Source: DASTGO01 sp035719045
Lineage (GTDB): Bacteria; Actinomycetota; Actinomycetes; Actinomycetales; Kineosporiaceae
NCBI GenBank assembly: GCA_035719045.1
Contig: DASTGO010000083.1
Span: 1 to 9,108 of the forward strand
Length of the DNA: 9,108 nucleotides
Reading direction: 5' to 3'
Below the pieces are notes generated by a model that ran no database searches, was not told where the DNA came from, and saw only the letters and a list, made by a program, of their open reading frames with translations. Position numbers and translations under genes: made by a program. Each line of letters begins with the position of its first letter. Position 1 is the stretch's first letter. Shown piece after piece: positions 6,194 through 9,108 of the stretch.

Positions 6194-7713
6194 TACCCCT
6201 GCAGCGGGTCGGGGTCCGGGAGCTCGCCGGGCTGCTGGAGGGCTGGCGGGGGACGCCCGGCTCGCATCAGGCGGCACCCGGGTACGCCGCACTCGCCCAG
6301 CGACTTCGGGCCCTGATCCTCGACGGACGGCTGCCGCTGCAGACGCTCCTGCCGTCCGAGCGAGCGCTCGCCGACGCCCTGGCGACCAGCCGGACCACGA
6401 CCACCGCCGCCTACGCGATGCTGCGGGAGACCGGGTTCGCCGACAGCCACCGCGGACGCGGCACCTGGACCACCCTGCCCGGCTCCGCCGACACCGGACC
6501 GGACGCCACCGCCCCCTGGCCCGTGCAGCACGGCGACGCGATCTCCGGCACGATCCCGGACCTGGCCACCGCCTCCTTCGAGGCCCCGCCGCAGCTGCAC
6601 GCCGCCTACGCCGCCGCGCTGGACGATCTGCCCCGGTACCTGCCCGGCCACGGCTACGCCACGGCCGGTCTGCCGGCGCTGCGGACCGCCATCGCCCGCC
6701 GGTACACCGAGCGCGGCGTGACCACGCGGGCCGAGCAGATCCTCGTCACCGCCGGATCGACCCAGGCCCTGCGTCTGGTATTCGCCGCTCTGCTGTCCCC
6801 CGGCGACCGGGTGGTGGTGGAGCACCCGACCTGGCCGTTGGGGGTGGATGCGGTACGTGCCGGGGGCGGCCGCCCGGTGGCGTTCGCCATGGAGGACGGC
6901 TGGGACGCCGGGCGGCTGGCCGGGCTGGTCCGCAGTTCCGCCCCGCGACTGGCCTACCTGGTGCCGGACTTCCACAACCCGACCGGCCGGCTGATGGACC
7001 CGGCGACCCGGCGGGAGGTCGTCGAGGTGCTGGCCCGCAACGGCTGCACGGTGATCAGCGACGAGACGACCTGCGACCTCGACCTGCGCACCCTGCTGCG
7101 GGACGAGTACCGCGCCGCGGGCGACGAGCGGGCCGGACGCCCGGTCGAACCCGTCCTGCCGCTGGCCACGTTGGCCGGTCCCGGCGAGGTGATCAGCCTC
7201 GGCTCGGCGAGCAAGACCTTCTGGGGTGGCCTGCGGATCGGCTGGGTGCGTGCGGACACAGCGCTGGTCCGCCGGCTCACCCAGCTGCGCGCTGCCCAGG
7301 ACCTGGCCGGTCCCGTGGTCGAGCAGCTCACCGCGACCCACCTGCTGGCCGGGATCGACCCGTGGCTGCCACAACGCCGCGCGGAGGTGGCGCGCCGCTG
7401 CTCCGCCCTCGGGTCCGCCCTCGCACGGGAGCTGCCGCAGTGGCGGTTCCGGCTGCCGGACGGCGGCCTGTCGGTCTGGGTCCGGCTGCCACAGCCGCGC
7501 AGCAGCCAGCTGGTCACCGCCGCCCGGGCGCTCGGCCTGCAGCTCACCCCCGGATCCCGGTTCGCCGCCGACGGCGGGTTCGAGACCCGGATCCGGCTGC
7601 CGTTCACCCGGCCGGTCACCGAACTGGAGGCGGCGGTCGGCATCCTCTCCCGCGCCTGGTCCGGGGGCGCCGCGGTACCCGATCCCGAGGCAGCGCTCGA
7701 CCCCGTCGTCTGA
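6178..7713 (+). CDS. MocR-family regulator (GntR HTH + aminotransferase-like domain), YczR-like
   Basis: This is a cytosolic DNA-binding regulator that probably senses an amine or a vitamin B6 compound through bound PLP. The 511-aa protein has a GntR winged helix (about 34-100: GYAALAQRLRALILDGRL, LPSERALADALATSRTTTTAAYAMLRETGF, HRGRGTW), a linker (about 101-125), and a class I/II aminotransferase-like domain (about 130-495). Visible PLP features: TAGSTQALRLV (191-201), PDFHNPTG (263-270) with Asn267, Asp295 for the pyridine nitrogen, and SASK-TFWGGLRIGW with the Schiff-base Lys346. The tyrosine expected two or three residues after the Asp is absent (Thr297/Thr298), which argues against normal transaminase catalysis. 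The ATG at 6178 has a GGAAG box 9 bases upstream and overlaps a putative operator. Its position next to a YczE-type gene supports the YczR group of MocR proteins. A true aminotransferase is less likely because of the HTH. Confidence 0.92.
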   Translation: MVDSQLPLQRVGVRELAGLLEGWRGTPGSHQAAPGYAALAQRLRALILDGRLPLQTLLPSERALADALATSRTTTTAAYAMLRETGFADSHRGRGTWTTLPGSADTGPDATAPWPVQHGDAISGTIPDLATASFEAPPQLHAAYAAALDDLPRYLPGHGYATAGLPALRTAIARRYTERGVTTRAEQILVTAGSTQALRLVFAALLSPGDRVVVEHPTWPLGVDAVRAGGGRPVAFAMEDGWDAGRLAGLVRSSAPRLAYLVPDFHNPTGRLMDPATRREVVEVLARNGCTVISDETTCDLDLRTLLRDEYRAAGDERAGRPVEPVLPLATLAGPGEVISLGSASKTFWGGLRIGWVRADTALVRRLTQLRAAQDLAGPVVEQLTATHLLAGIDPWLPQRRAEVARRCSALGSALARELPQWRFRLPDGGLSVWVRLPQPRSSQLVTAARALGLQLTPGSRFAADGGFETRIRLPFTRPVTELEAAVGILSRAWSGGAAVPDPEAALDPVV

Positions 7714-7767
7714 TCCGGTTGATCCGCCCGGCCCGGCCCAGGCAGGTGCAGGCACAGGTCCGGTGGC

Positions 7768-7795
7768 GGGGAACGGACGGGTCGGGTGAGCTGTT
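7768..7795 (+). promoter_or_regulatory. SigR/SigH-type promoter of msrA
   Basis: GGGGAAC (7768..7774), then exactly 18 bases, then GTT (7793..7795). This matches the GGGAAT/C-N18-GTT consensus of the thiol-oxidative-stress sigma factor SigR of Streptomyces (SigH in mycobacteria). The predicted transcription start is near 7802, leaving a leader of about 50 bases before msrA. Methionine sulfoxide reductase genes are known members of the SigR regulon, so position and function agree. The rest of 7714..7851 shows no gene and no convincing terminator for the upstream regulator gene. Confidence 0.65.
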
Positions 7796-7837
7796 GACCC
7801 CACGTACCGCTCGTCGGGCCCGCGCCATCGGCGGGAC

Positions 7838-7845
7838 GGGAGGAG
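7838..7845 (+). promoter_or_regulatory. Ribosome binding site of msrA
   Basis: GGGAGGAG, 6 bases before the ATG at 7852. It is near-optimal and fixes this start over the in-frame Met7 and Met11 codons. Confidence 0.8.
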
Positions 7846-7851
7846 TCCACC

Positions 7852-8514
7852 ATGCTGTTCGGTTCCCGGATGACGTCCACCATGGTCACCCGTGCCCAGG
7901 CCCTGCCCGGGCGCGCGCAGCGGCCGTTCGCCGTCCCGGCGACGCACGCGGTCCTCGGAACACCGCTGCAGGGCCCCTGGCCGGAGGGCACCCAGGCGAT
8001 CTTCCTGGCGATGGGTTGCTTCTGGGGTGCCGAGAAGGCGTTCTGGCAGCTGCCCGGAGTGATCACCACCGCGGTCGGATACCAGGGCGGGTACACCGCG
8101 AACCCGACCTACGAGGAGACCTGCACCGGGCTGACCGGTCACACCGAAACCGTCCTGGTCGCCTACGACCCCACCCGGATCACCACCGAGCAGTTGCTAC
8201 GGGTGTTCTGGGAGCACCATGACCCGACCCAGGGGTTCCGACAGGGCAACGACCGCGGGACCCAGTACCGGTCTGCGGTGTACTGGACCACCCTCGAGCA
8301 GCGGGACGCCTACGAGCAGACCCGCGCCGTCTACCAGGAAGTGTTGTGCGCCAAAGGTTTCGGCGGGATCACCACGGAAGGCCGGGCGGCCGGGGCGGCC
8401 GGCCCGTTCTACTACGCGGAGGCGTATCACCAGCAGTACCTCTTCACGAACCCGAACGGCTACTGCCCCGACCACGGCACCGGCGTGACCTGTCCGATCG
8501 GACGACGCGGGTAA
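7852..8514 (+). CDS. msrA: Peptide methionine-S-sulfoxide reductase MsrA
   Basis: MsrA reduces the S form of methionine sulfoxide, free or in proteins, back to methionine, using thioredoxin as electron donor; it acts in the cytosol in oxidant defence. The 220-aa product closely follows the long MsrA type known from E. coli, including the N-terminal ALPGR segment (17-21). Visible motifs: GCFWGAE (55-61) with catalytic Cys56 and Glu61, GYQGGYTANPTYEETC (76-91), TGHTETV (95-101), FWEHHDPTQ, QGNDRGTQYRSAVY (131-144), YYAEAYHQQYL (187-197), and resolving cysteines Cys205 and Cys214 in NPNGYCPDHGTGVTCP. There is no signal peptide. The start is supported by a strong ribosome site. It probably forms its own transcription unit, with a SigR-type promoter upstream, and its last 55 bases overlap the convergent HAD gene. 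Confidence 0.97.
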   Translation: MLFGSRMTSTMVTRAQALPGRAQRPFAVPATHAVLGTPLQGPWPEGTQAIFLAMGCFWGAEKAFWQLPGVITTAVGYQGGYTANPTYEETCTGLTGHTETVLVAYDPTRITTEQLLRVFWEHHDPTQGFRQGNDRGTQYRSAVYWTTLEQRDAYEQTRAVYQEVLCAKGFGGITTEGRAAGAAGPFYYAEAYHQQYLFTNPNGYCPDHGTGVTCPIGRRG

Positions 8515-9108
8515 CGGCAAGGGGGGTCGAAGGTGAGGGCGTCGAGGGACCGAACACGCGGGACGTCAACACCTCGGTGCAGGTCGGAGCGATCGAGCAG
8601 GACGGCATCCCATCCCGCCGCCAGAGCCCCTCTCACGTCCTTCTCGAGTGAGTCGCCGACCATCAGAGCGTCCTTCGCCGCGACACCGACGAGGTTCAGG
8701 GCATCGGCGAAGGCACGCAGATCAGGCTTGCTCGCCGGCAGACGGGACGTCGCGACGAGGGTGTCGATCTCACCCGAGAGGCCCGCGTTCATGATCTTGA
8801 GCCGCGACTGGTCCTCATCCCCGTTCGTCAGAACCGCGACCGTCAAGCCGGCGGCGCGAGCCCGCCGGAGCACAGGTACGGCATCGTCGAAGACGCTCCA
8901 CCCGGCCTCGTACCGCTCCCGGTAGCGGGCGAACAATGCGTCCGCCTCGGCATCATCCACGTCGACGCCCAGGAACTCCCGCACCCGCCACCGCCGCTGC
9001 CCGGCGAAGGTGAGCTCGCGTCGCTGATAGCGGGTGTAGTAGACCTCACTGATCGCCGCCCACCGCTGCGCCACGTCCGGATCGGTGATGCCGTGGTCGG
9101 CCGCCCAG
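8460..9108 (-). CDS. HAD-family hydrolase, partial at the 5' end
   Basis: This encodes a haloacid dehalogenase-superfamily hydrolase, probably a phosphatase of subfamily I with a helical cap; the substrate cannot be told. The frame stays open to the window edge (reading WAADHGITDPD before the GTG at 9074), so the N-terminus with the nucleophile DxDxT motif lies outside. Numbered from that GTG, the visible parts are a cap region (about 1-60), motif II Thr83 in VLTNGD, motif III Lys116 in ASKPD, and motif IV GDSLEKD (140-146) with Asp141 and Asp146, followed by GWDAVLLDR. These suffice for family assignment. The stop (TAG at 8460..8462) lies inside msrA, so the last 18 or so residues (PPCRYPRR to the end) are encoded antisense to the msrA 3' end. 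No terminator is visible between the two convergent genes. Confidence 0.9.
   Translation of the reverse strand, partial: WAADHGITDPDVAQRWAAISEVYYTRYQRRELTFAGQRRWRVREFLGVDVDDAEADALFARYRERYEAGWSVFDDAVPVLRRARAAGLTVAVLTNGDEDQSRLKIMNAGLSGEIDTLVATSRLPASKPDLRAFADALNLVGVAAKDALMVGDSLEKDVRGALAAGWDAVLLDRSDLHRGVDVPRVRSLDALTFDPPCRYPRRPIGQVTPVPWSGQ

Noticed and set aside
3218..6316. A 1032-codon open frame on the plus strand
   Set aside because: It is antisense to hypF and the yczE-like gene, both of which have clear conserved motifs. Its translation is Pro/Gly/Arg/His-rich low complexity, as expected for an antisense frame in high-GC DNA.
7714..7767. A terminator after the mocR gene
   Set aside because: There are short GC-rich runs and a repeated gatccg, but no stable stem-loop followed by a T-run.
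6193..8142. A 649-codon minus-strand frame over mocR and msrA
   Set aside because: It is antisense to two well-supported genes, Gly/Arg/Gln-rich with no domain, and has no ribosome site.

Overview
The window is very GC-rich, with G or C at nearly every third codon position, GTG and TTG starts alongside ATG, and no AT-rich spacers except one short divergent intergenic region. Together with the gene families present this suggests a high-GC actinomycete (Actinomycetota). No rRNA, tRNA, CRISPR array, insertion sequence or prophage gene is visible, and apart from 1..104 almost everything is coding.

Left part (about 57..5167, minus strand): a compact hypF-hypC-hypD-hypE run encoding the factors that make and deliver the Fe(CN)2CO group of [NiFe]-hydrogenases. 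HypF and HypE turn carbamoyl phosphate into a protein-bound thiocyanate, and the HypC-HypD complex accepts the cyanide and assembles the iron centre. The nickel-insertion genes hypA and hypB and the hydrogenase structural genes are not in the window. A hairpin after hypE may end the transcript.

Middle (5189..7713): a YczE/YitT-type multi-pass membrane protein gene lies 21 bp upstream of hypF on the same strand. Divergent from it is a MocR-type regulator (GntR winged helix plus aminotransferase-like PLP domain). The 62-bp gap between them is unusually AT-rich and holds repeated ATAGCMART boxes that look like the regulator's operator. MocR/YczE pairing is a known association. What is unusual here is that the membrane-protein gene runs straight into the hydrogenase maturation genes, so all five minus-strand genes could share a MocR-controlled promoter.

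Right part (7714..9108): msrA, a methionine sulfoxide reductase, preceded by a good match to the thiol-stress sigma factor (SigR/SigH) promoter. It is followed, convergently and with a 55-bp overlap, by a HAD-family hydrolase gene whose 5' end lies outside the window.

The most interesting points are the MocR operator and its possible link to hydrogenase maturation, the SigR-type promoter of msrA, and in-frame insertions or small duplications in HypE, HypF and HypC. I found no clear sign of a wholly new system; the yczE-hyp arrangement is the best candidate for something undescribed.
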